This document shows, one piece after another, positions 46,234 through 57,280 of a stretch of 64,000 nucleotides of DNA. The translations under genes were made by a program, and so were the position numbers. Origin of the DNA: Luzula sylvatica. Lineage: Eukaryota; Streptophyta; Magnoliopsida; Poales; Juncaceae. Within the stretch, counting starts at the first letter, position 1. The number at the start of each line of letters is the position of its first letter. The stretch covers positions 7,356,655-7,420,654 of the forward strand of contig OX326961.1 of assembly GCA_946800325.1 (NCBI GenBank). The letters are read 5' to 3'. Below the pieces are notes generated by a model. It was not told the DNA's origin, ran no database searches, and worked only from the letters and a program-made list of their open reading frames with translations.

Positions 46234-47899
46234 TGACATAAAATATATTTTGAAATATTTGGAGTCCCTCAACCGTTTTCATAATCCATAATTTTTTTCT
46301 TTATCAATATGAATTCGGAACACCATATTTCCAAATTTGGAGCTCATCAACTAATCACTAATTTTTAACTCAAATTTGTGATTAAATATAGGATATAAAT
46401 GCTATTATCAAAGTTAATCATTGCAACAATATATTACTTTAGACAAATTTGTCGCAATTTGGGATGGGATTGGAATTCGATATAGATGCACCCGTTGTGC
46501 AATATATTTTCATCAAACCAAAATATATGGTATTGTGTAATATTATGCGATATTTTGTCCATCAAATTCAACAACTAATATTTCAACATTTTGTCATTTA
46601 TTAGTCTTATTGAGTGATAGACTATTTCATAATTATTTCCTAAATTATTCAGACTATATCCCAATCAATATACATGTAACACATATTCTTATTGATGTTA
46701 CAACCCAAAATTCATGTCACAACGAACTTCTCTTCAAATTGATATTTTTGTTTATTTTGCAAATTTTCAATATTGTAACATTCAAGTAATTGCGCAGACA
46801 AAATATTATCTCAATCGCAACATCAATAATCGCAACACCAATTCACATCTTATTTTCTCTTACATATCAATATATCCCAATATGAACTTGTCTCAAAATT
46901 CAAATCTCAATATGAATTCGGACTCCAAATTGACATTTTCATGTGTTACATAGCTCAAATGTTCTTTTGCAACACTTTGGTTTCTTAACATAGAGTACTC
47001 ACAATCGCGATAATACTAAAATTGACTTTCAAATTGACTTTCGATATTACTAAAATTGAGATACGAATTTACAAACTAATAAATTGACAAAACCGACTAA
47101 TCGTTAGTCGATGGTCCGCCATCTCGATAATCTCTTGATTTTTTGTGTTTGGTGGTTTTCCGCCAAACCGACTAATTGTTACAAGTCATTAATGTAATTA
47201 TATTTATTTTTATATATTGTTTTACATAATTATTTTTATAATTTTAAGTTAGAGAAAATTATTGAATATATGAAAATATGGAACTCAAAATAAAGATAAA
47301 ATTCAAGTGAATATATATTTTAATTTTTAAAAATTATATTATGAAAAATACTAATAATATTTGATTTATGTTTTATGATATTATATATTAATTTATTAAT
47401 GTTAGATATTTAAATTCTTTATATTTTATTTGTATTCACAAACATATTGTGAAAAAATTCAAAATTAAATACAACTGGTTCAACGTGAACCTAACAAATA
47501 ATATTTTGACATGTCATCAATGTAAGGTGATGTTGTCTTCTAAAATTGCTTATAACTATGTGTAAAATAAGTAATGCATAAATTTCTATAAATAAAACAT
47601 AATCACACAAAATCAAAGATTAATCTATGGTTTATATTTTGCCACATATCATAATCTAATGGTTTAAATAATTGCGATGATGTGGAACGATGAGATTACA
47701 TAAAGATGGGTCTAAAATAAGAAGGGTTTGTAAATTAGGAATATTCAAAAATTAATAATTATAAATTAATTGTTAATTGACAGAGGTAATTAGTGGATTA
47801 ATTATGAATGATGATGTCATCATGAAAGTGTGGGGGGATGTGCAGGTGTGTGTGTGTGTGTGGGGAGGGGGGGCATGGTAGAAAGCCTCTATAGTCTAT
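46234..47899. other. AT-rich intergenic sequence
   Basis: Only short frames and no recognised repeat boundary. A TG run lies at about 47847-47862. Confidence 0.5.
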
Positions 47900-47907
47900 A
47901 GTATACA

Positions 47908-48466
47908 TAGGGATGTCAATGGGCCGGGTAGAAACCCGAACCCGCGGGTACCCGACCCGAACGGGGCGGGTAATACCCGAAAAAAAATACCCGTGGGTCG
48001 GGTAATACCCGAAAAAAAATACCCGCTCCGGGTTCGGGTACGGGAGGAATTTATTACCCGCGGGTATATCCGTTACCCGAACCCGAACCCGAACCCGAAT
48101 CCGAAAAATACCCGAAAATTACCCGAAAATATCCCATAATAAGAAAATTTTGGATGTTTTATGGATTAATTATTTGTAATATTCGAATTTTTGACGTATT
48201 TGTACAAGTTGTTTGTTTTATGTATTTAAAATTATTGATAATTTTACGTATTTGTATAATAATTTTTAATTTTTTAATTTTTTTAGATTATTTATTAATA
48301 ATTTTCGAGTAACGGGTTCGGGTTCGGGTATACCCGTTATCCGCGGGTTCGGGTATGGATTTTTACCCGCGGGTATTTTGGGTTCGGGTTCGGGTAATAC
48401 CCGAAATTTCGGGTTCGGGTATGGGGGAGGCTTACCCGAACCCGACCCGTCCCGTTGACATCCCTA
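47908..48466. mobile_element. hAT-type MITE with CCCGAA/GGGTA subterminal arrays (559 bp)
   Basis: Ends are TAGGGATGTCAATGGGCCGG and, reverse-complemented, TAGGGATGTCAACGGGACGG. A perfect 8-bp duplication AGTATACA flanks it (47900-47907 and 48467-48474). About 180 bp on the left and 160 bp on the right are dense arrays of ACCCGAACCCG/GGTTCGGGTA units in inverted orientation, around an AT-rich core. No coding sequence. Confidence 0.93.
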
Positions 48467-48474
48467 AGTATACA

Positions 48475-48900
48475 CTATAACAAGTTTGGGCAACAGAGAC
48501 ATTTCAAAGGAAATATAGTAAATATACAAAACGCAAAAAAAAATGGTCGAGCGAGAAAAGGTGCATGAAAGAGCATTAATGCCTTCATTTGAAGATGATA
48601 AAGAAGAGCACGACTTCATAAAAGATAGTTCAAACGGATATTTTGTATGTAACATAACTATCTATTTTACCAACAAATCTCAAACAATATCAAAATAATA
48701 CTTAAATAATACATAAAACGACATTATAATTTTACGAAACAAAATCAAGTATTTGTCAAATATTTTGGGATTTGGAAAAGCATACATGAAAGATTCATTT
48801 TCTTTTAGAATGGACTTGATTTATCAATAATAAATCATGCAAACATAAACTTATATTGGGTCTATAAAACCATAGTTTTTTTAAAACATAATAAATTTTC
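48475..48900. other. Intergenic, no feature recognised
   Basis: Short frames only. Confidence 0.45.
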
Positions 48901-49030
48901 AAAAACGGATATCCGTTTTTATACTGTTATTCGGATCCGATCCCAAAATCAAAACCGAATCCGGATCCGGATATTTAGACGGATTCGGTTCGGGTCGGTT
49001 CGGATAATATCCGAACCGTTTACATCCCTA
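48900..49030. mobile_element. Truncated hAT-like end with CGGATCCGG array
   Basis: The right end ...CCGAACCGTTTACATCCCTA gives TAGGGATGTAAACGGTTCGG on the other strand. It is related to the element at 15058-15650, and the neighbouring CGGATCCGGATA units fit that family. No left end was found, so it is probably truncated. Confidence 0.5.
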
Positions 49031-49045
49031 CCTACACACAAATGG

Positions 49046-49046
<1 letters not shown>

Positions 49047-49105
<59 letters not shown>

Positions 49106-49120
49106 ACACACACACACCCC
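49047..49120. repeat. C45 homopolymer joined to (AC)n
   Basis: About 45 consecutive C residues (49047-49091) run into about 13 AC units. Exact length is prone to sequencing error. Confidence 0.9.
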
Positions 49121-50475
49121 AATTGATATCCAACTCATTAAAGACCTCACAGTTCACGTGAATGAACTCTCTTCTGCACTACAGCAGTGGCACCAGACCC
49201 AAAAAAAATGATACGCGGCGACAAAATAGTAGGGAATACAAGAAGTGTAATTACCAATCTGCCCTTACAATTATGTTTTGGTGACCGGCTCATTGCAGAT
49301 TTTAAGATCTTTTAACCGGCTCATTAGTTTTATCCGGTTTTTCCGAGTTAATTCTGACCGTATGATGTGATGATTGGACGGTGGAGAAAAGTTTGGTGTA
49401 CGAAAGAAAAACTCATTATATTTTTATGAGTTAGTTTTATAATTCATACATTAATATATACAATTATTCCTTATACTTGTAGAGATCACTTGCAAGCGAT
49501 CTTGAAAACCTGTTGATTGAGGTTCGCAAGAAGCAAAATAACTATTTAAAATGCCTCAAACAGCAAAAAAGGTTCTTTCTTTTATAATGTTTTCTCTAAT
49601 TATGAAATTCATTTGTCAAACTTAATACTCAGTTTGTATGTGTTAATTCTGATTAAGATGTGGTTTTTCTCTATTTCTGAAATTTACAACTAATTAAGTA
49701 AATTCAATTTAGGAGTCTTATGCTTACTGATTTGCTTGTGAACTTATCAATGCGGTATAAGTCAGATCTTCATTAGGATAATTTGATCGATTTTATTAAA
49801 AAATATTATATTTTATGATCTATTTGATTGCTTGTGAGGTTTGATTTACATAAATGTTGTTATAGTGTATTGTTGGTATGATTTATTTTGTATGTAGTAC
49901 TTATTTACTAGTCTCTGTGGATGAGAGATTGATATCTTAAGAAATTTTATTTTACCGAAATTTGGATGCACAAATAAGAGTCGAGATTAGTGAAAAAAAA
50001 ATAAAGTTTGAACTTTATCTCACTTCAAGCCAAAATGATTACATTAATAAGAAAATAAATTGAAAAGGAATTGGACGTTACTCTCATCAAATCATTGGTG
50101 ACACAAAAATTGAAACTATTATACACCAGAAATTGGAACTCTTCTACACAAGAATTTTTTAGCATGTAATTTATAAATTTAGTGGGACCATACTACTATA
50201 AACTATCTCAAACATGAAATCTAAGTCTCGGCATGGAATTTAGTATGACCAAAATCATAAGATCAAATTTATACACTTATTTATGCAAGTATGAGAACAC
50301 ATAAAAGATATATATATATATATTTTTTTTGAAGGAGGTTTGACAATGTGTCGAGACCTCGAATATATTAGATCAAAGAAATGAAACGAAAGAGAGAATT
50401 TAGAGAGAATATATAAGACAATATTCTTATTTTTTTGAAGAGAATCATAAGCCAAGAATCGTGGTCATTATAGGG
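49121..50475. other. Intergenic, AT-rich
   Basis: No recognised gene or repeat. Confidence 0.5.
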
Positions 50476-50493
50476 TTTTTTTTTTTTTATATT

Positions 50494-50568
50494 GATGCCG
50501 CCGAGATTCGAACCCACAACCTCTACAACATGAGGATTTATTGTGATGAGCACTCAACCATCTAGGCC
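50494..50568 (-). mobile_element. Retroposed tRNA-like sequence (SINE-like, class II tRNA-derived)
   Basis: On the minus strand the body starts GGCCTAGATGGTTGAGTGC, resembling a D-arm/A box. It contains CCTCATGTTGTAGAGG, which folds as a long variable arm like that of tRNA-Leu or tRNA-Ser. It carries the B box GGGTTCGAATCTC and ends GGCGGCATC. A poly(A) tail follows on that strand. Plus-strand flanks TATAGGG(T)n at 50470 and TATAGG(T)n at 50571 look like a target-site duplication. The acceptor stem is not clearly formed, so it is a pseudogene/retroposon, not a working tRNA. Confidence 0.7.
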
Positions 50569-50584
50569 AATATAGGTTTTTTTT

Positions 50585-51377
50585 TTTTTTTTCATATTAA
50601 ACAACTAATTTGGTAACATCAAATTACATTCTAATCTCCTTCCTTCGCCAGCTCCCTCACTTTTTATCCGAGCCTTATATATTTGAACATATGTACAAAG
50701 TAAAAAAAAATGAACTCAAGATAGTACACCAATTTGTTCAAGATATATTATGTACATCTTTTTGTTGAGGCTCTAATACATTCATTTTATATGAGTACTT
50801 AACCTCTATGTTCATATGATAACATTACGTTACGTAACAAAAAAAATGAGTATAATAAAAAATAAGAGCCGAAGACTTGCCTAAATAAATTTTTTGTTCG
50901 ATATTCTAAAGAATCCCCTCTAACCAAAATTTTTGTTTAAAATATCACTTTACAGGGTTAAATCTAATTTTGGACGGTGTTAATATTTTTTGGACCAATA
51001 TACCCTTTTATTTTCATATTTGATAATTAAAAAAAGTATTTTTCATTATCTTTTTTTGTTAATTTTACAAAATTTTGTAAATATATTTTAACATATAATA
51101 ATTTCAAAATAATTATTATATGCCATATGTTACCTAATTTTAATATTCTTTTACTATTTTTTAATTAAAAACTAACATCGAATAATAACAATTTGTACTA
51201 CTCACATCTAACTATTGATAGAAAAATACTTTTTAAAAGCTACTTTTATTTTCATTATCTTTTTATATATTTTCTGTAATAGTTTCACAATCTTTTATAT
51301 TTAAATATTTTCAAGTTATTTTTTAATATTGTTTTTATCGTATTTGGATATTTTTTTAGCCAAATTTTTTATGAGAC
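50585..51377. other. AT-rich stretch left of the satellite
   Basis: No gene recognised. Confidence 0.45.
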
Positions 51378-51643
51378 CATATACCGTACCCCTATATTTC
51401 ACCACAACATCCTTTGTATCCCTAATTAATGATTAATTAGCATGATCATTAACAAAAGAACATCCGACAAATAATTAATTAATATATATAATTAAAATAC
51501 ATATACATTAACAATTTTTAATTACTATTAATTAACTGTTAATCGGATGTACTTCTGTTAACGATCATGCTAATTAATAATCAATTAATAATTAATTGGT
51601 GATATAGAGGATGTGGTGGGGAAATGAGGGGGTATGGTATAGG
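51378..51643. mobile_element. Foldback element abutting the satellite (about 266 bp)
   Basis: Arms of about 100 bp are inverted copies. CCATATACCGTACCCCTA...GCATGATCATTAAC on the left pairs with GTTAACGATCATGC...GGGGGTATGGTATAGG on the right, around a loop of about 65 bp. The right arm ends one or two bases before the first satellite monomer. No duplication could be assigned. Confidence 0.75.
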
Positions 51644-52599
51644 TGTTAAAATCTTGTTTTGAATCGAAAAACAAACTTTCTTAGTGTTTGTGAAATTTGG
51701 TCAAAAGTTATGTACTAAAAGATACGATACAAATGATCTAAAAACACGTTATTTGAACTCCTCAAAGCGTTAAAATCTTGTTTTGAATCGAAAAATAAAC
51801 TTTCTTAGTGTTTGTGAAATTTGGTGAAAAGTTATGTAGTAAAAGATACGATACAAATGATCTAAAAACACGTTATTTGAACTCCTCAAAGCGTTAAAAT
51901 CTTGTTTTGAATCGAAAAACAAACTTTCTTAGTGTTTGTGAAATTTGGTGAAAAGTTATGTAGTAAAAGATACGATACAAATGATCTAAAAACACGTTAT
52001 TTGAACTCCTCAACGCGTTAAAATCTTGTTTTGAATCGAAAAACAAACTTTCTTAGTGTTTGTCAAATTTGTTGAAAAGTTATGTAGTAAAAGATACGAT
52101 ACAAATGATCTAAAAACAAGTTATTTGAACTCCTCAAAGCGTTAAAATCTTGTTTTGAATCGAAAAACAAACTTTCTTAGTGTTTGTGAAATTTGGTGAA
52201 AAGTTATGTAGTAAAAGATACGATACAAATGATCTAAAAACACGTTATTTGAACTCCTCAAAGCGTTAAAAATCTTGTTTTGAATCGAAAAACAAACTTT
52301 CTTAGTGTTTGTAAAATTTGGTGAAAAGTTATGTAGTAAAAGATACGATACAAATGATCTCAAAACACGTTATTTGAACTCCTCAAAGCGTTAAAATCTT
52401 GTTTTGAATCGAAAAACAAACTTTCTTAGTGTTTGTGAAATTTGGTGAAAAGTTAGATCTAAAAACACGTTATTTGAACTCCTCAAAGCGTTAAAATCTT
52501 GTTTTGAATCTAAAAACAAACTTTCTTAGTGTTTGTGAAATTTGGTGAAAAGTTATGTAGTAAAAGATACTATACAAATGATCTAAAAACACGTTATTT

Positions 52600-55500
52600 G
52601 AACTCCTCAAAGCGTTAAAATCTTGTTTTGAATCGAAAAACAAACTTTCTTAGTGTGTGTGAAATTTGGTGAAAAGTTATGTAGTAAAAGATACGATACA
52701 AATGATCTAAAAACACGTTATTTGAACTCCTCAAAGCGTTAAAATCTTGTTTTGAATCGAAAAACAAACCTTCTTTGTGTTTGTAAAATTTGGTGAAAAG
52801 TTATGTTGTAAAAGATACGATACAAATGATCTAAAAACACGTTATTTGAACTACTCAAAGCGTTAAAATCTTGTTTTGAATCGAAAATAAACTTTCTTTG
52901 TGTTTGTGAAATTTGGTGAAAAGTTATGTAGTAAAAGATACGATACAAATGATCTAAAAACACGTTATTTCAACTCCTCAAAGCGTTAAAATCTTGTTTT
53001 GAATCGAAAAACAAACTTTCTTAGTGTTTGTGAAATTTGGTGAAAAGTTATGTAGTAAAAGATACGATACAAATAATCTAAAAACCTGTTTTTTGAACTC
53101 CTCAAAGCGTTAAAATCTTGTTTTGAATCGAAAAACAAACTTTCTTAGTGTTTGTGAAATTTGGTGAAAAGTTATGTAGTAAAAGTTACGATACAAATGA
53201 TCTAAAAACACGTTATTTGAACTCCTCAAAGCGTTAAAATCTTGTTTTGAATCGAAAAACAAACTTTCTTAGTGTTTGTGAAATTTGGTGAAAAGTTATG
53301 TAGTAAAAGATACGATACAAATGATCTAAAAACACGTTATTTCTACTCCTCAAAGCGTTAAAATCTTGTTTTGAATCGAAAAACAAACTTTCTTAGTGTT
53401 TGTGAAATTTGGTGAAAAGTTATGTAGTAAAAGATACGATACAAATGATCTAAAAACACGTTATTTGGACTCCTCAAAGCGTTAAAATCTTGTTTTGAAT
53501 CGAAAAACAAACTTTCTCAGTGTTTGTGAAATTTGGTGAAACGTTACGTAGTAAAAGATACGACACAAATGATCTCAAAACACCTTATTTGAACTCCTCA
53601 AAGCGTTAAAATCTTGTTTTGAATCGAAAAACAAATTTTCTTAGTGTTTGTGAAATTTGGTGAAAAGTTACGTACTAAAAGATACGATACAAATGATCTC
53701 AAAACACGTTATTTGAACTCCTCAAAGCGTTAAAATCTTGTTTTGAATCGGAAAACAAAATTTCTTAGTGTTTGTGAAATTTGGTGAAAAGTTATGTAGT
53801 AAAAGATACGATACAAATGATCTAAAAACCTGTTATTTGAACTCCTCAAAGCGTTAAAATCTTGTTTTGAATCGAAAAACAAACTTTCTTAGTGTTTGTC
53901 AAATTTGCTGAAAAGTTACGTACTAAAAGATACGATACAAATGATCTCAAAACACGTTATTTGAACTCCTCAAAGCGTTAAAATCTTGTTTTGAATCGAA
54001 AAACAAACTTTCTTAGTGTTTGTGAAATTTGGTGAAAAGATATGTAGTAGATACGATACAAATGATCTAAAAACCTGTTATTTGAACTCCTCAAAGCGTT
54101 AAAATCTTGTTTTGAATCGAAAAACAAACTTTCTTAGTGTTTGTGAAATTTGGTGAAAAGTTATGTAGTAAAAGATACGATACAAATGATCTAAAAACAC
54201 GTTATTTGAACTCCTCAAAGCGTTAAAATCTTGTTTTGAATCGAAAAACAAACTTTCTTAGTGTTTGTGAAATTTGGTGAAAAGTTATGTAGTAAAATAT
54301 ACGATTCAATTGATCTAAAAACACGTTATTTCAACTCCTCAAAGCGTTAAAATCTTGTTTTGAATCGAAAAACAAACTTTCTTAGTGTTTGTGAAATTTG
54401 GTGAAAAGTTAGGTAGTAAAAGATACGATACAAATGATCTAAAAACACGTTATTTGGACTCCTCAAAGCGTTAAAATCTTGTTTTGAATCGAAAAACAAA
54501 CTTTCTTAGTGTTTGTGAAATTTGGTGAAAAGTTACGTAGTAAAAGATACGATACAAATGATCTCAAAACACGTTATTTGATCTCCTCAAAGCGTTAAAA
54601 TCTTGTTTTGAATCGAAAAACAAACTTTCTTAGTGTTTGTGAAATTTGGTGAAAAGTTACGTACTAAAAGATACGATACAAATGATCTCAAAAGACATTA
54701 TTTGAACTCCTCAAAGCGTTAAAATCTTGTTTTGAATCGAAAAACAAAATTTCTTAGTGTTTGTGAAATTTGGTGAAAAGTTATGTAGTAAAAGATACGA
54801 TACAAATGATCAAAAAACCTGTTATTTGAACTCCTCAAAGCGTTAAAATCTTGTTTTGAATCGAAAAACAAACTTCCTTAGTGTTTGTCAAATTTGGTGA
54901 AAAGTTACGTACTAAAAGATACGATACAAATGATCTAAAAACACGTTATTTGAACTCCTCAAAGCGTTAAAATCTTGTTTTGAATCGAAAAACAAACTTT
55001 CTTAGTGTGTGTGAAATTTGGTGAAAAGTTATGTAGTAAAAGATACGATACAAATGATCTAAAAACACGTTATTTGAACTCCTCAAAGCGTTAAAATCTT
55101 GTTTTGAATCGAAAAACAAACCTTCTTTGTGTTTGTAAAATTTGGTGAAAAGTTATGTTGTAAAAGATACGATACAAATGATCTAAAAACACGTTATTTG
55201 AACTCCTCAAAGCGTTAAAATCTTGTTTTGAATCGAAAATAAACTTTCTTTGTGTTTGTGAAATTTGGTGAAAAGTTATGTAGTAAAAGATACGATACAA
55301 ATGATCTAAAAACACGTTATTTCAACTCCTCAAAGCGTTAAAATCTTGTTTTGAATCGAAAAACAAACTTTCTTAGTGTTTGTGAAATTTGGTGAAAAGT
55401 TATGTAGTAAAAGATACGATACAAATGATCTAAAAACCTGTTTTTTGAACTCCTCAAAGCGTTAAAATCTTGTTTTGAATCGAAAAACAAACTTTCTTAG

Positions 55501-57280
55501 TGTTTGTGAAATTTGGTGAAAAGTTATGTAGTAAAAGTTACGATACAAATGATCTAAAAACACGTTATTTGAACTCCTCAAAGCGTTAAAATCTTGTTTT
55601 GAATCGAAAAACAAACTTTCTTAGTGTTTGTGAAATTTGGTGAAAAGTTATGTAGTAAAAGATACGATACAAATGATCTAAAAACACGTTATTTCTACTC
55701 CTCAAAGCGTTAAAATCTTGTTTTGAATCGAAAAACAAACTTTCTTAGTGTTTGTGAAATTTGGTGAAAAGTTATGTAGTAAAAGATACGATACAAATGA
55801 TCTAAAAACACGTTATTTGGACTCCTCAAAGCGTTAAAATCTTGTTTTGAATCGAAAAACAAACTTTCTCAGTGTTTGTGAAATTTGGTGAAACGTTACG
55901 TAGTAAAAGATACGACACAAATGACCTCAAAACACGTTATTTGAACTCCTCAAATCGTTAAAATCTTGTTTTGAATCGAAAAACAAATTTTCTTAGTGTT
56001 TGTGAAATTTGGTGAAAAGTTACGTACTAAAAGATACGATACAAATGATCTCAAAACACGTTATTTGAACTCCTCAAAGCGTTAAAATCTTGTTTTGAAT
56101 CGGAAAACAAAATTTCTTAGTGTTTGTTAAATTTGGTGAAAAGTTATGTAGTAAAAGATACGATACAAATGATCTAAAAACCTGTTATTTGAACTCCTCA
56201 AAGCGTTAAAATCTTGTTTTGAATCGAAAAACAAACTTTCTTAGTGTTTGTCAAATTTGCTGAAAAGTTACGTACTAAAAGATACGATACAAATGATCTC
56301 AAAACACGTTATTTGAACTCCTCAAAGCGTTAAAATCTTGTTTTGAATCGAAAAACAAACTTTCTTAGTGTTTGTGAAATTTGGTGAAAAGATATGTAGT
56401 AGATACGATACAAATGATCTAAAAACCTGTTATTTGAACTCCTCAAAGCGTTAAAATCTTGTTTTGAATCGAAAAACAAACTTTCTTAGTGTTTGTGAAA
56501 TTTGGTGAAAAGTTATGTAGTAAAAGATACGATACAAATGATCTAAAAAAACGTTATTTGAACTCCTCAAAGCGTTAAAATCTTGTTTTGAATCGAAAAA
56601 CAAACTTTCTTAGTGTTTGTGAAATTTGGTGAAAAGTTATGTAGTAAAATATACGATTCAAATGATCTAAAAACACGTTATTTCAACTCCTCAAAGCGTT
56701 AAAATCTTGTTTTGAATCGAAAAACAAACTTTCTTAGTGTTTGTGAAATTTGGTGAAAAGTTAGGTAGTAAAAGATACGATACAAATGATCTAAAAACAA
56801 GTTATTTGGACTCCTCAAAGCGTTAAAATCTTGTTTTGAATCGAAAAACAAACTTTCTTAGTGTTTGTGAAATTTGGTGAAAAGTTACGTAGTAAAAGAT
56901 ACGATACAAATGATCTCAAAACACGTTATTTGAACTCCTCAAAGCGTTAAAATCTTGTTTTGAATCGAAAAACAAACTTTCTTAGTGTTTGTGAAATTTG
57001 GTGAAAAGTTACGTACTAAAAGATACGATACAAATGATCTCAAAAGACATTATTTGAACTCCTCAAAGCATTAAAATCTTGTTTTGAATCGAAAAACAAA
57101 ATTTCTTAGTGTTTGTGAAATTTGGTGAAAAGTTATGTAGTAAAAGATACGATACAAATGATCAAAAAACCTGTTATTTGAACTCCTCAAAGCGTTAAAA
57201 TCTTGTTTTGAATCGAAAAACAAACTTTCTTAGTGTTTGTCAAATTTGGTGAAAAGTTACGTACTAAAAGATACGATACA
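52600..57280. repeat. Higher-order repeat A: 19 monomers, 2352 bp, two copies
   Basis: Rare variants recur 2352 bp apart: TAGTGTGTGTG at 52651/55003, TTCTACTCCT at 53341/55693, TATGTAGTAG at 54041/56393, ACGATTCA at 54301/56653, TTAGGTAGTA at 54409/56761 and AAAGACATTA at 54691/57043. 2352 is 19 x 124 minus 4. The missing bases are a 3-bp deletion in TAGTAGATAC and a 1-bp deletion in CGAAAATAAAC, both present in each copy. Variants before 52580 and after about 57285 do not repeat at this spacing. Confidence 0.93.

Noticed and set aside
47930..48110. CCCGAACCCGAA run as telomere-like sequence
   Set aside because: The unit is not CCCTAAA and the run is the subterminal array of a hAT miniature with clear ends and duplication.
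50494..50568. Functional tRNA gene
   Set aside because: The acceptor stem is not well paired, and the body has a poly(A) tail and flanking repeats, which point to a retroposed pseudogene.
52142..55315. Minus-strand frames of 73-74 codons in the satellite
   Set aside because: They are the same two-monomer frame recurring with the array; the sequence is non-coding satellite.
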